From an uncultured Lachnospiraceae bacterium (lineage in GTDB: Bacteria; Bacillota; Clostridia; Lachnospirales; Lachnospiraceae), in assembly GCA_947588675.1 (NCBI GenBank), contig CANPYY010000014.1, positions 1 through 58,429 of the forward strand: a DNA stretch of 58,429 nucleotides. Direction: 5' to 3'. The position numbers and the translations under genes are program-made. Within the stretch, counting starts at the first letter, position 1, and each line of letters begins with the position of its first letter. The notes beneath the pieces are model-generated. The model was given only the letters and a program-made list of their open reading frames with translations. It searched no databases and was not told the DNA's origin. Positions 25,887 through 35,112 of this stretch are shown here, one piece after another.

Positions 25887-27215
25887 TTATAATATTATCG
25901 GTAATATAACTGTTGTAACATATATCCCCTCTTTATAATCCTGTTGTATATATCCGCTATAACCTTCAACTATACGCGAAACATTCCTTATTCCTATTCC
26001 GTGCATATCCGTATCCTCTTTTTTAGTAGTTATAAATCTGTTACCCTTTTTCGTTATTTCTCCCTTATAGTTATTAGCTACCCTGAATACGGCAAAACTC
26101 CCTTTATTTTCCATATATAAATCTACATATACCTTTCCGTCATCACATTTTTCTGCCGCCTCCAAAGCATTATCAAGTAAATTTCCAAGCATGGCGGTAA
26201 GGTCAATCTCTTTCATATATTCAATATTAAAACCCGGTTCTACAAATATTTCAGCATGTACCCCGTTTTTTTTGGCATTACCGGCAAAATCAATTAAAAG
26301 CGCATTCAGGAATTTATTGCTGCAAAGCATCTCTTCATGCTCCTTATGTATCCTTATCTGCAGTTCATCCAGTATTTCTTCTATATTCCCGTATTCACCC
26401 GAATCGAGGTATATCCTTATCTGTTTCAAATAATATTTAATATTATGCATCCTTTCTTTATATGACGAGTCCGATTCCTCAGTACGCACATACCTCTGCC
26501 TTCGTTCCTCATACTTTATCAGGCTCATTTCCTGCTGTACCTGTTCTTCTTTATAACGGCTGTATCTGGTAAATACGTAAAACAGAGAAATATTACCGAC
26601 AAGTAAAAGAAAATACGCCAGAAGCATTATTATATCACGGCCTATCATCCTGGGCTTTTCGTTATATACATATGGAATAAGAAACATTATTGAAAATGTA
26701 GCCACCGGTATAATAATAAATGAATTAAACATCCTTGTCGTAATTTTTCTGGAATTTATTTTCGACACCTGTTTTATTCCCAAAAGCAGCATAAACTGTA
26801 TAACTTTAAGTATAATCATACAGCTAATCATAACTATTTCGTTTTTATACATATGACGTGCCGGAACTTCTGCTGATACTCCCATAAAGAACCACAAAAC
26901 TACTTCCGTACTTGTACATATCATAATAAGAAGCAGCCAGTGAAAAACCCTTTCCCACAGATTACCTTCAACAAGTATAAGACAAACAAGAAAATACAGC
27001 ACTATTGTTTCTATGCAGTTAAACAGATTATTGTACAGTAAATGTATACCCGTACTTATTATGAATATAACTATACCAAAAAAACATTCCCATTTGCGCT
27101 TTCTGAACAACGGTCTAAGCTCATGAAAAGATTTAAAGAAATCAAATGCCAGATATATCTCTATAGCTATGGATAACATCATGCAAAAATTATAAACTAT
27201 ATCGTATAAATCCAT
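25887..27215 (-). CDS. Histidine kinase of the AgrC-like (HPK10, GHKL) type
   Basis: The protein has 442 residues. The first 220 form about seven membrane helices, a sensor built for peptide or membrane signals. A helical region with RMHNIKYYLKQIRIYL holds the probable phospho-His. The GHKL ATPase has N box MLGNLLDNALEAAE and G box HGIGIRNVSRIV. Its start overlaps the stop of the response regulator gene (TGATG). No AgrB protease or AgrD-like peptide gene lies nearby, so the signal is unknown; the ABC exporter two genes upstream might carry it (inference). Confidence 0.88.
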   Translation of the reverse strand: MDLYDIVYNFCMMLSIAIEIYLAFDFFKSFHELRPLFRKRKWECFFGIVIFIISTGIHLLYNNLFNCIETIVLYFLVCLILVEGNLWERVFHWLLLIMICTSTEVVLWFFMGVSAEVPARHMYKNEIVMISCMIILKVIQFMLLLGIKQVSKINSRKITTRMFNSFIIIPVATFSIMFLIPYVYNEKPRMIGRDIIMLLAYFLLLVGNISLFYVFTRYSRYKEEQVQQEMSLIKYEERRQRYVRTEESDSSYKERMHNIKYYLKQIRIYLDSGEYGNIEEILDELQIRIHKEHEEMLCSNKFLNALLIDFAGNAKKNGVHAEIFVEPGFNIEYMKEIDLTAMLGNLLDNALEAAEKCDDGKVYVDLYMENKGSFAVFRVANNYKGEITKKGNRFITTKKEDTDMHGIGIRNVSRIVEGYSGYIQQDYKEGIYVTTVILPIIL

Positions 27216-27967
27216 CAGAATTTCTCCTTGTATTTCTTCCTCGTATAATTGGCAAATTCTTTAAAAAATTCTTCCTTTTTTCCGCGTGAAATTGTCATTA
27301 TCTTACCGTCGGCAACTATAATTTCCTTTTTAGGGTCAAATGTAGATACATGATGAAGGTTCACCATATAGCTGTTATGAGGCACTGCAAAATCAGCCGA
27401 TTCAAACATTTCCAGAAGTTCGTCAAATCCATAGGGAACTATAATATTTCCTTCGCTGTATCTTTTTGCTTTTTCACTGCACAGATGAAGTACGCTGCTG
27501 CCTTTCGGATGATGCGTTATATACACGATGTCAGCCACACGAAATTTTATTTTTTCCCTTAAATACGAGCCCTCAATTTCATAGCACTGTTTATTTTTAA
27601 TCATATGAGCAAGTATCTCTTTTACTTCTGACATTGTTTTTTGCCGCGAGTCCTGCTTTAACAGATAACGGTATGGCGATATTTTAATAGTTTCGGGAGT
27701 AGGATTATATATACCTGAACACTGGACCAATATTCCCTTATATCCCAGTTCATTAAGTTTAACCGCCGTTTCGTTTCCATTCATTCCCCTCATCTGAATA
27801 TCCAGAAATATTACATCCATATCATCAATATTACTTTTAAGCAGACTATCGCCTGAAATAAACTCAAAAAATTTTAGTTCTTTTTCTTTTTCACTGCATT
27901 CCATGATGATTTTTTTCAGTTCATATATATAATTTTTATCATCGTCGCATATAGCAATATTATACAT
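27215..27967 (-). CDS. LytTR-family response regulator
   Basis: The protein has 250 residues. The receiver domain has acidic DDD near residue 8 and phospho-acceptor Asp in VIFLDIQMRG; SPYRYLLKQ follows. The LytTR DNA-binding domain occupies about 140-245 (IVYITHHPKGSSVLHL, HNSYMVNLHHV). It acts with the kinase encoded immediately downstream. Its likely target is the repeat pair at 25834-25871. GGGGATG stands before the ATG, 4 bases after the ABC transporter stop, so it shares that operon. Confidence 0.9.
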   Translation of the reverse strand: MYNIAICDDDKNYIYELKKIIMECSEKEKELKFFEFISGDSLLKSNIDDMDVIFLDIQMRGMNGNETAVKLNELGYKGILVQCSGIYNPTPETIKISPYRYLLKQDSRQKTMSEVKEILAHMIKNKQCYEIEGSYLREKIKFRVADIVYITHHPKGSSVLHLCSEKAKRYSEGNIIVPYGFDELLEMFESADFAVPHNSYMVNLHHVSTFDPKKEIIVADGKIMTISRGKKEEFFKEFANYTRKKYKEKF

Positions 27968-27971
27968 AACA

Positions 27972-29717
27972 TCATCCCCTATCAGTAACTTCTTCTTTAC
28001 TTACCGGTTCAAGCTTTCTGTTATCTATACGGTAAATCCGGCTGCATACATCAAGTATGCCGGGTCTGTGTGTTGCAACAATGCAGGTTTTATTTTTCCT
28101 CTGCTTTATTATATTATCCAATACTTTTTTTTCAGTCACAGCGTCAAGCGCACTTGTAGCTTCATCAAAAAGGAAAATGGGCGCATCCCTTAGTACCGCC
28201 CTTGCAATGGCAATCCTCTGCGACTGTCCTTCTGAAAGGCTTTTTCCATGTTCTCCTATCTCTCCATATATGCCGTCAGGTATATCCTTCACAAAATCCC
28301 ATGCGCATGCGCATTTAAGCGCGGATTCTATTTCTTCATCCGACGCGTCCTCTTTTACCATTCTCATATTATCCGCTACAGTCCCTGAAAAGATTGTGTT
28401 GCCCTGCGGAACATATGAAAACAGTTTCCGTACTCCCGCATTTAATATTACGGAATTACCGTTACAGTCCTCGATTAATGCCTGTCCATCATCCGGACAA
28501 ATAAGCCCTAACAGTATACGCAAAAGAGTTGTTTTACCCTCTCCTGACGCACCGACCAGCGCAACAATCTCATTAGGATGCGCTTCAAAATCCGAATCTT
28601 CCAAAACAGTTTTATCCTCATCATATCCAAAGTATATATTATTAAGCTTCAGCGAATAACCTCTGTCAGAAAACTTTCCAATATCATCCGCTTCATTTTC
28701 CACAAGCACTTCTTCGGGAATATTCAACAGTTCAATAATCCTTCCTGCCGCCACCGAGCTGTTAAGTATAGTCGGCAGCAACGACACCATGGAATTGAAT
28801 GATGAAGTAAGCCTTGCGCTCTGGGAAATGAATAATGTCATTTCTCCATATGTAATATAATGCGTCCACAGTCTGTATATTCCCCATCCAAATGAACCGT
28901 ACTGTGAAATTATCCCCGTCAAATACAATATAATATTAGCTTTTATTGTAAATTTATTATAGTCCAGATTATAATTTCTGTATTTCATCTGCCATTCAAT
29001 AAGCTTGTCCATATATCTCCCGGATATTCCAAAAGATTTAATCGTATTCATATTTGAGAATGTTTCCTGCTCAAACGCCATTATTTCACTGTTTAACTCA
29101 CGGACACGCTTGCTTTGTTCCCTTAACCGTCCCATGAGTATCCTGGATACAATTATAAGAACAGGCGCGCTTGCAAGCGATATCATCGCCATAACCGCAT
29201 CAAAATAAAAAATTACGCAGAATACCGCTACCAATTGAAAGGTACTTATAATAAAATTCGGCAGCCATGTAATTGCATTGCCGGCTACCAGTGAAACATC
29301 ATTTGAAAACCTGTTAAGTATATCGCCGCTGTGATAATCTTCAAGTTTAAGCCAGCTTGCATTCTGTATTTTCTGAAATATATCTTTCTGTATGTCATTC
29401 TGTATATCAATAGATATTTTAAGCGATATTCTCGATATAAGAGAGTTAAGACATACACTAAAAACTGCCATTGCCACCATAATTACAGCAACCGGAATTA
29501 TACGGCTTGCATATATACCGGTTACTGTATCAATAAGCTGCTTACTTGCTATCGCAGATACAAGCGCAGATACCGTACTTAATATTCCCAGAAATACATA
29601 CAGGCATATTGCTTTCTTATATTTTCCCGTATAGCCGAGAATCCATTTCCACTCATCAAACATTTCAGCTATTGTGCCATTTTTCCACTTTTCCAGTAAA
29701 ATACGCAATGTTTCCAT
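27972..29717 (-). CDS. ABC exporter, fused membrane and ATPase domains
   Basis: The protein has 581 residues. Six membrane helices of the ABC type I exporter fold (to about 330) are followed by a nucleotide-binding domain. That domain has Walker A GASGEGKTT, the signature LSEGQSQRIAIARA, Walker B PIFLFDEATS and the His switch VATHRP. It works as a homo- or heterodimer. There is no N-terminal C39 peptidase, so it does not itself cut double-glycine leaders. Cargo could be a peptide or lipid. Being co-directional with the two-component genes hints at a shared circuit. Confidence 0.9.
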   Translation of the reverse strand: METLRILLEKWKNGTIAEMFDEWKWILGYTGKYKKAICLYVFLGILSTVSALVSAIASKQLIDTVTGIYASRIIPVAVIMVAMAVFSVCLNSLISRISLKISIDIQNDIQKDIFQKIQNASWLKLEDYHSGDILNRFSNDVSLVAGNAITWLPNFIISTFQLVAVFCVIFYFDAVMAMISLASAPVLIIVSRILMGRLREQSKRVRELNSEIMAFEQETFSNMNTIKSFGISGRYMDKLIEWQMKYRNYNLDYNKFTIKANIILYLTGIISQYGSFGWGIYRLWTHYITYGEMTLFISQSARLTSSFNSMVSLLPTILNSSVAAGRIIELLNIPEEVLVENEADDIGKFSDRGYSLKLNNIYFGYDEDKTVLEDSDFEAHPNEIVALVGASGEGKTTLLRILLGLICPDDGQALIEDCNGNSVILNAGVRKLFSYVPQGNTIFSGTVADNMRMVKEDASDEEIESALKCACAWDFVKDIPDGIYGEIGEHGKSLSEGQSQRIAIARAVLRDAPIFLFDEATSALDAVTEKKVLDNIIKQRKNKTCIVATHRPGILDVCSRIYRIDNRKLEPVSKEEVTDRG

Positions 29718-29734
29718 AATTTTATGTTCCTTAA

Positions 29735-30955
29735 TTATTGTCCGTTAAGGAATGATATTGCTTCCCTAATCTGGTTATCATATGCAAAATCATCCTTTAC
29801 TTCAACGCTTCCGGAATCATATTCTACTTCTATATCCGGAGTAATGCCTATTCCATCTATATTTCTTCCATTTGGAGTATAATATCTTGCCGTTGTAAAT
29901 TTAATTGCAGGACCTTTTTTATATTTATCAAGCGGTATGATAGTCTGTACTACGCCTTTTCCAAAACTTTTAGTACCGATAATCGTAGCCGCTTTAAAAT
30001 CCTGTACCGCCCCTGCAAACACCTCGGAAGCGCTGGCGCTATATCCGTTTATCAGCACCACCATTGGCTTATCGTAGCTTTCGTCATTTGTAGAATAATA
30101 CTTTTTACCATCGCCGTCTTTTGTTTCCGTATACATAACAAGCCCTTCCGGAAGCACTCTGTCCAGCATATCAATAACTGCGCTAAGCATTCCGCCTCCA
30201 TTGTCCCTTATATCTATAATAAGCGAGCCGGCTCCCTTACTCTCTATATCATCAATAGCTTCCCTGAACTGATTTACCGTAACGTCTTCAAAAGCAGAAA
30301 TATAAATATACCCTATATTGGTGTTTTCAATAATCCTGTGCATTACCGTAGGTACATCGACTACTTCTCTTTCAACGTCTGCAGTAATGATTTCGCCATC
30401 ACGCAATACTTTTACTTTTACGGAAGTATTTTCATCACCCTTCATTATATCTATAACTTCATCAAGCGTCATGCCTGTTACCTGAGTTCCGTTAATCGCA
30501 AGAATTATATCGCCCGATTTAAGTCCCGCCTTATCTGCAGGTCCTCCCGCAAACGGCTTAACAATAACTATACTGCCGTTTTCAGGATTCTGTGAAACAT
30601 ATGAACCTATGCCTCCATACTTTCCTTCATTTTTCTCCATAAGCGACGCAAAATCATCCTCTGTATAATATGCGGCATATTTATCGCCTATCGAGGCAAG
30701 CATTCCTTTGTACATTCCTTCCTGGATTGTTTCTTTATCCATTTTATCGCTGTCCAGATAATATTTATCAAGATATGCCTGTATACTTTCAAACTGCCGT
30801 ATAAAACCTGCGTCTACGGCATATGGAGTGTTTTTTATCATAATATTACGCGCAACCGGAATTGCAAATATAATTATCACAACTACAACAGTAATAAGCG
30901 AACCTGTTATAAGGCCCTTTATAAAACTACTGCCACTGTCTTTTTCATTATCCAT
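29735..30955 (-). CDS. ctpA: C-terminal processing protease (S41, CtpA-like)
   Basis: The protein has 406 residues. A membrane anchor is followed by a PDZ domain (GIGSYVSQNPENGSIVIVKP, GLKSGDIILAINGTQVTG) and the S41 core. NGYSASASEVFAGA carries the nucleophile Ser and SFGKGVVQT the Lys base. It acts outside the membrane on cell-wall or exported proteins. The ATG at 30955 follows AAAGGAG by 5 nt; a start at 30973 overlaps the upstream stop. In Firmicutes it commonly follows ftsE-ftsX-murein hydrolase, as here. Confidence 0.93.
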   Translation of the reverse strand: MDNEKDSGSSFIKGLITGSLITVVVVIIIFAIPVARNIMIKNTPYAVDAGFIRQFESIQAYLDKYYLDSDKMDKETIQEGMYKGMLASIGDKYAAYYTEDDFASLMEKNEGKYGGIGSYVSQNPENGSIVIVKPFAGGPADKAGLKSGDIILAINGTQVTGMTLDEVIDIMKGDENTSVKVKVLRDGEIITADVEREVVDVPTVMHRIIENTNIGYIYISAFEDVTVNQFREAIDDIESKGAGSLIIDIRDNGGGMLSAVIDMLDRVLPEGLVMYTETKDGDGKKYYSTNDESYDKPMVVLINGYSASASEVFAGAVQDFKAATIIGTKSFGKGVVQTIIPLDKYKKGPAIKFTTARYYTPNGRNIDGIGITPDIEVEYDSGSVEVKDDFAYDNQIREAISFLNGQ

Positions 30956-30969
30956 AATAACTCCTTTAA

Positions 30970-32247
30970 TCATCTTGAAACATAATTCAGAGGATTAACA
31001 TAATTTCCTCCCACACTCACCCCAAAGTGCAGATGCGAACCTGTGGATACACCTGTAGAACCAACATATGCTATAGTTGCCCCCGCACTTACCTGCTGTC
31101 CCTTGGACACCGCAAGCGATGAAGCGTGCATATATACCGTAAATACTCCGTCGCCATGGTTAATCATTACATAATTACCGGATACGGAACTGTACGACGC
31201 GGTTACAACCGTTCCCGATTTTGCTGCAAGTACGGCGGTTCCGGCCGGCGCAGCTATATCTATTCCCTGATGATAAGTGCTGGCTCCCTGCGTCGGGCTT
31301 GTTCTTGAACCAAATGGCGACGTTATCTTTCCCGATACCGGAAGCGGCCATCTGAATCCTCCCGCAGATACCGTACCTGTATCAGGTTCTTCACTGTCAG
31401 AATCATCTTCTTCTTTCTGCTCCTTATTCTGGTTCTGCTCCTGTTCCTTAGCCTTTGCTTCCGCTTCTTTTCTTGCGCGTTCCTCACGCGCTATTCTCCT
31501 CTGTTCTTCCAGAAGCGCGTTTTCTATAATTCTGTCCTGTTTTTCAATTTCAACGCTGTATTCCCCTATCTGCTGCTGCGCATCGCTTATATTGGCATTA
31601 TAAGTATCCAGCTCGCTCTGCTTTTTATCCATTATTTTATTTAGGGTTTTATTCTGGGCGTTAAGTTCATTTTTTTCCTCAAGAAGTATTTCCCTTCTGT
31701 CCTGAAGGTTTTGTTTCTTTACTTCAAGCTCATTCTTTGCATTTACAAAGTTGGTAAGCATATTTGAATCGTACTGTGATATTTTTTCAATATATTCCGA
31801 ACGGTTCAGCAAATCAGACAGGCTGTCTGAATCAAGCAGTATTTCTATATAACCTGAACTTCCATTTTCATACATATATTTTATGCGTTTCTTCATCGTA
31901 TCATACTGATTTTCTATGTCAGCTTCCGCATACTGTATTTTCTTTTCAAGCTCCTTTATGTTTTTTCTGTTCTTTTTTACCTTTTCCTTTATATTCACCA
32001 TATTTTTTGTAACTGCGGATATTTTTCCATCCAGCTTTTCTATCGACGACATAATATCATCCTTACCGGCCTGATAATTGGAAAGCTCTTTTTCCATCGC
32101 GCTGCGCTCAGATTTTATTCTCTGTATTTCAGACCTGGCATCGCTTATCGTATCCGCAAATGAATAATTGACAGTCAGGATGCCTCCTGCCGCAATTCCC
32201 GCACACAATAAAACAGCTAATCCTCTTTTTAGTATCTTTAACTTCAT
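30970..32247 (-). CDS. Murein hydrolase activator with M23 domain (EnvC/PcsB-like)
   Basis: The protein has 425 residues. A signal peptide is followed by a long coiled coil (about 35-280, many Glu/Lys heptads) and a Glu/Lys/Gln hinge. A LytM/M23 domain follows (GITSPFG-like KITSPFGSRTSPTQGASTYH, GIDIAAPAGTAV, HLHFGVSVGG). The metal ligands HxxxD and HxH are present, so it may be catalytic. FtsEX normally drives such proteins in septal wall splitting. The ATG at 32247 has GGGGAAAACGA before it. Confidence 0.9.
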   Translation of the reverse strand: MKLKILKRGLAVLLCAGIAAGGILTVNYSFADTISDARSEIQRIKSERSAMEKELSNYQAGKDDIMSSIEKLDGKISAVTKNMVNIKEKVKKNRKNIKELEKKIQYAEADIENQYDTMKKRIKYMYENGSSGYIEILLDSDSLSDLLNRSEYIEKISQYDSNMLTNFVNAKNELEVKKQNLQDRREILLEEKNELNAQNKTLNKIMDKKQSELDTYNANISDAQQQIGEYSVEIEKQDRIIENALLEEQRRIAREERARKEAEAKAKEQEQNQNKEQKEEDDSDSEEPDTGTVSAGGFRWPLPVSGKITSPFGSRTSPTQGASTYHQGIDIAAPAGTAVLAAKSGTVVTASYSSVSGNYVMINHGDGVFTVYMHASSLAVSKGQQVSAGATIAYVGSTGVSTGSHLHFGVSVGGNYVNPLNYVSR

Positions 32248-32279
32248 TTCGTTTTCCCCTTTCAAAACGAATCGGAATT

Positions 32280-33194
32280 TTACACACGAAGATGTTTTCT
32301 CATGGTCCATACGCTTCCTGCAAAACCTATTCCAACTCCTACTGCAATCGAAACAGGAACAAGAACATTAAATATATCTTTCACATCCAGAAATACAAGT
32401 ATATCGGAAAGCGCCGAAAATTTATCCGCTATAAATGAAATTATTCCCGAATACATAAAATGCAGTATAATAAGCGGAATTATTGCCCCAATAAGACCGA
32501 TAACGACGCCTTCTATAATAAACGGAAGACGTATAAATGAATCCGTCGCCCCTACCAGTTTCATAATTCCTATTTCTTCCTTACGTACGGCAATACCCAT
32601 AGATACCGTCGTATTTATCAAAAATATTGATACCGCAAGAAGAATTATTATTATTGCAGCCGATACGTAACCTACAAGCCTGTTTATATTCCCAAGTCCT
32701 TTTGCCGTTTCAGCCGAACCTTTTACTTCTCTTACGCCATCTAATTTCTTAATATATTTTATAAGTCCGTTCTGTCTGGAAACATCATTAAGATACACTT
32801 CGTAGGAAGCCGAATCTTTAAGAGGATTATCAGTACCAAAAGTTTCCGACAATTCCGCTTCCGAATCTGCAAATACGTCTTTCTTAAAATTCTCCCAGGC
32901 TTCTTCCGCCGATACATATTTTACTTCAAGCACTTCTTCCCTCTGTCTTATACTGTTTCCTATAGACTGTATCGTATCTTCGCTTATCCCTTCGTCAAAA
33001 AATACCGTTACCCCTACTGATGTTTCAGCATTTTTTACCATATATTGAAAATTGCACACCATAAAATAAAATATTCCAAACAAAAACAGGCAGGCAGATA
33101 TTGTTCCAACCGATGCAAGGGTAAAAAGTCCGTTCTGCCTGATATTTTTTATTCCCTGCTTTAAACCATATAGCAAAACATTAATACCTTTCAT
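32280..33194 (-). CDS. ftsX: Cell division protein FtsX
   Basis: The protein has 304 residues. It has the FtsX layout of four membrane helices with a large outer loop between the first two (residues about 55-170). The conserved AVRKEEIGIMKLVGATDSFI precedes the third helix. It forms the FtsEX complex that activates murein hydrolases from within. The ATG at 33194 sits inside the last codons of ftsE, which fits coupling, and AAAGGTGG is 8 nt upstream. Confidence 0.93.
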   Translation of the reverse strand: MKGINVLLYGLKQGIKNIRQNGLFTLASVGTISACLFLFGIFYFMVCNFQYMVKNAETSVGVTVFFDEGISEDTIQSIGNSIRQREEVLEVKYVSAEEAWENFKKDVFADSEAELSETFGTDNPLKDSASYEVYLNDVSRQNGLIKYIKKLDGVREVKGSAETAKGLGNINRLVGYVSAAIIIILLAVSIFLINTTVSMGIAVRKEEIGIMKLVGATDSFIRLPFIIEGVVIGLIGAIIPLIILHFMYSGIISFIADKFSALSDILVFLDVKDIFNVLVPVSIAVGVGIGFAGSVWTMRKHLRV

Positions 33195-33891
33195 ATGCGT
33201 ATCCACCTTTACTTTCATCATGGGTAAGTTTTCCGTCCTGCATGGCAATGACGCGTTTCTGCATCATATCAACTACTTCGGGATTATGTGTAACTACTAT
33301 TACCGTTGTACCAAGCTTATTAACTTCATCAAGCAGTTCCATAATGCTCCACGCATTCTTCGGGTCCAGATTACCTGTAGGTTCGTCCGCAAGCAGTATG
33401 CCCGGTCTGTTTACAAGCGCCCTTGCAAGAGCCACCCTCTGTTGTTCACCGCCGGAAAGCTCATTCGGGTTCACCATAAGTTTTTCCGTAAGCCCGACCA
33501 TTGAGAGCACGGAACTCACGTTTCTGTTCATTTTCCATTTAGGTACGCCGATAACCCTCTGTGCCAGAGCAACGTTTTCAAATACGCTTCTGTCGCCGAG
33601 AAGCCTGAAATCCTGAAATACCACTCCGATATTTCTTCTGTATTTCGGTATATTCCTGCGTTTAATTTTTGAACTGTCCTTTCCTGATACTTTTATCACT
33701 CCGGACGTAGGCTCTATCTCTTTAAGAAGCAGTTTAATAAGGGTTGATTTACCCGAACCGCTTGGACCTACCACAAAGACAAACTCACCCTTTTTTATCG
33801 AAAAAGACACATCATCCAGCGCATCAACACCTTCCGAATATGTTTTAGATATATTCTTTAATTCTATTATATATTCTTCGTTTTCCTGCAC
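33181..33891 (-). CDS. ftsE: Cell division ATP-binding protein FtsE
   Basis: The protein has 236 residues. Walker A is VGPSGSGKST, the Q loop VFQDFRLL, the signature LSGGEQQRVALARALV and Walker B ILLADEPTGNLDP. FtsE-like VFENVALAQRVIGV follows the Q loop. It starts with GTG, 7 nt after GGAGG. Upstream lies the CdaR-like regulator, 17 bases away. Confidence 0.95.
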   Translation of the reverse strand: MQENEEYIIELKNISKTYSEGVDALDDVSFSIKKGEFVFVVGPSGSGKSTLIKLLLKEIEPTSGVIKVSGKDSSKIKRRNIPKYRRNIGVVFQDFRLLGDRSVFENVALAQRVIGVPKWKMNRNVSSVLSMVGLTEKLMVNPNELSGGEQQRVALARALVNRPGILLADEPTGNLDPKNAWSIMELLDEVNKLGTTVIVVTHNPEVVDMMQKRVIAMQDGKLTHDESKGGYAYERY

Positions 33892-33907
33892 TGCTTTTCC
33901 TCCGTGA

Positions 33908-35014
33908 CTAGTAATTATTATTCTCCATATACTTAATATACTTTGATACCATAAGCGCTATTTTAAATGTTATCGCATCTTCAAATACCCTCAAATCAAG
34001 ACCGGTGCTTTTCTGCAGTTTATCAAGCCTGTAAACCAGCGTATTTCTGTGTATATACAGTTGCCTTGACGTTTCTGATACATTAAGGCTGTTTTCAAAA
34101 AATTTAACAATCGTTGTAAGAGTTTCTTCATCAAAATCTTCCAACGACTGACCTCCAAAACTCTCTTTTATAAAAAGGCTGCATAACTGCACCGGAAGCT
34201 GATATATGAGTCTTCCTATACCAAGATTATTATATGCAATAACATTCTTATCACTATAGAAAATATTACCCACGTCAAGAGCCATTCTTGCCTCTTTATA
34301 CGAACGTGAAACTTCCTTAATATCATCCACGATGGTTCCGTATGCAACACATACATTTTCCATAGCTTCCGTATTCAGCATATCAAGTATCATGCGTGCG
34401 GTTTTTTCAAGATCATCATAGCCTTCCGACATTTTCAGCTCTTTTACAACAATAATATTTTTTTCGTCTACTGCTGTAATAAAGTCCTTTGACCTGACTG
34501 CAAACAGGCTTCTGACAATTTCCAGCACATTATTATCGTTCCTGTCAAAGCTTCCTTTTGCCGTCCTCGTAGATATCAGAAATACTCCCCTTCTGACATT
34601 TGGCTCAATATGAAGTTTCTTTGCACGGTTATATATATCAACCAGCAACAGATTATCTAACAGAAGATTTTTAATAAAATTATCTTTATCATATCTTTCT
34701 TTATATGCGACAAGCAGATTCTGCATCTGGAAAACAACCATTTTTCCAATCATATGTACATCTTCGCCATCGCCTTTAACCAGTATAATATACTCAAGAT
34801 GATTATCGTCAAACACCTTAAAAAACTGTACTCCCTGCACTTCCTGGCTGTCAGCCTGTGAATCCGCAAACGATACGACTGCCTGTTCATATTCCGCTGC
34901 TTCATCGAAAGTAGTAGATACAACCTGTCCTTCAATATTCATTACGCATATCTCTGTTCGGGCAATATTTTTTATTCCCTCTATGGTACTCTGGATAACC
35001 TGATTTGATATCAT
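33908..35014 (-). CDS. CdaR/PucR-type transcriptional regulator
   Basis: The protein has 368 residues. An N-terminal diacid-recognition domain (MISNQVIQSTIEGIKNIART) is followed by a GGDEF-like middle part and a C-terminal PucR HTH (NVSETSRQLYIHRNTLVYRL, then DKLQKSTGLDL). Family members sense sugar diacids such as glycerate; the ligand here is not visible. It shares a direction with ftsE and may be an unlinked gene merely adjacent to it. Confidence 0.88.
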   Translation of the reverse strand: MISNQVIQSTIEGIKNIARTEICVMNIEGQVVSTTFDEAAEYEQAVVSFADSQADSQEVQGVQFFKVFDDNHLEYIILVKGDGEDVHMIGKMVVFQMQNLLVAYKERYDKDNFIKNLLLDNLLLVDIYNRAKKLHIEPNVRRGVFLISTRTAKGSFDRNDNNVLEIVRSLFAVRSKDFITAVDEKNIIVVKELKMSEGYDDLEKTARMILDMLNTEAMENVCVAYGTIVDDIKEVSRSYKEARMALDVGNIFYSDKNVIAYNNLGIGRLIYQLPVQLCSLFIKESFGGQSLEDFDEETLTTIVKFFENSLNVSETSRQLYIHRNTLVYRLDKLQKSTGLDLRVFEDAITFKIALMVSKYIKYMENNNY

Positions 35015-35112
35015 ACTTTCTCACCCCGGTAAAACAGTATATTTATATTTATCAATTGTAACACTATAATGTCAAAAAGTAAAGAATGATGATGTCAGGA
35101 TTATATAGCATA

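Noticed and set aside
25887-29717. Complete agr system with autoinducing peptide
   Set aside because: No AgrB protease and no AgrD-like short peptide gene next to the kinase or exporter.
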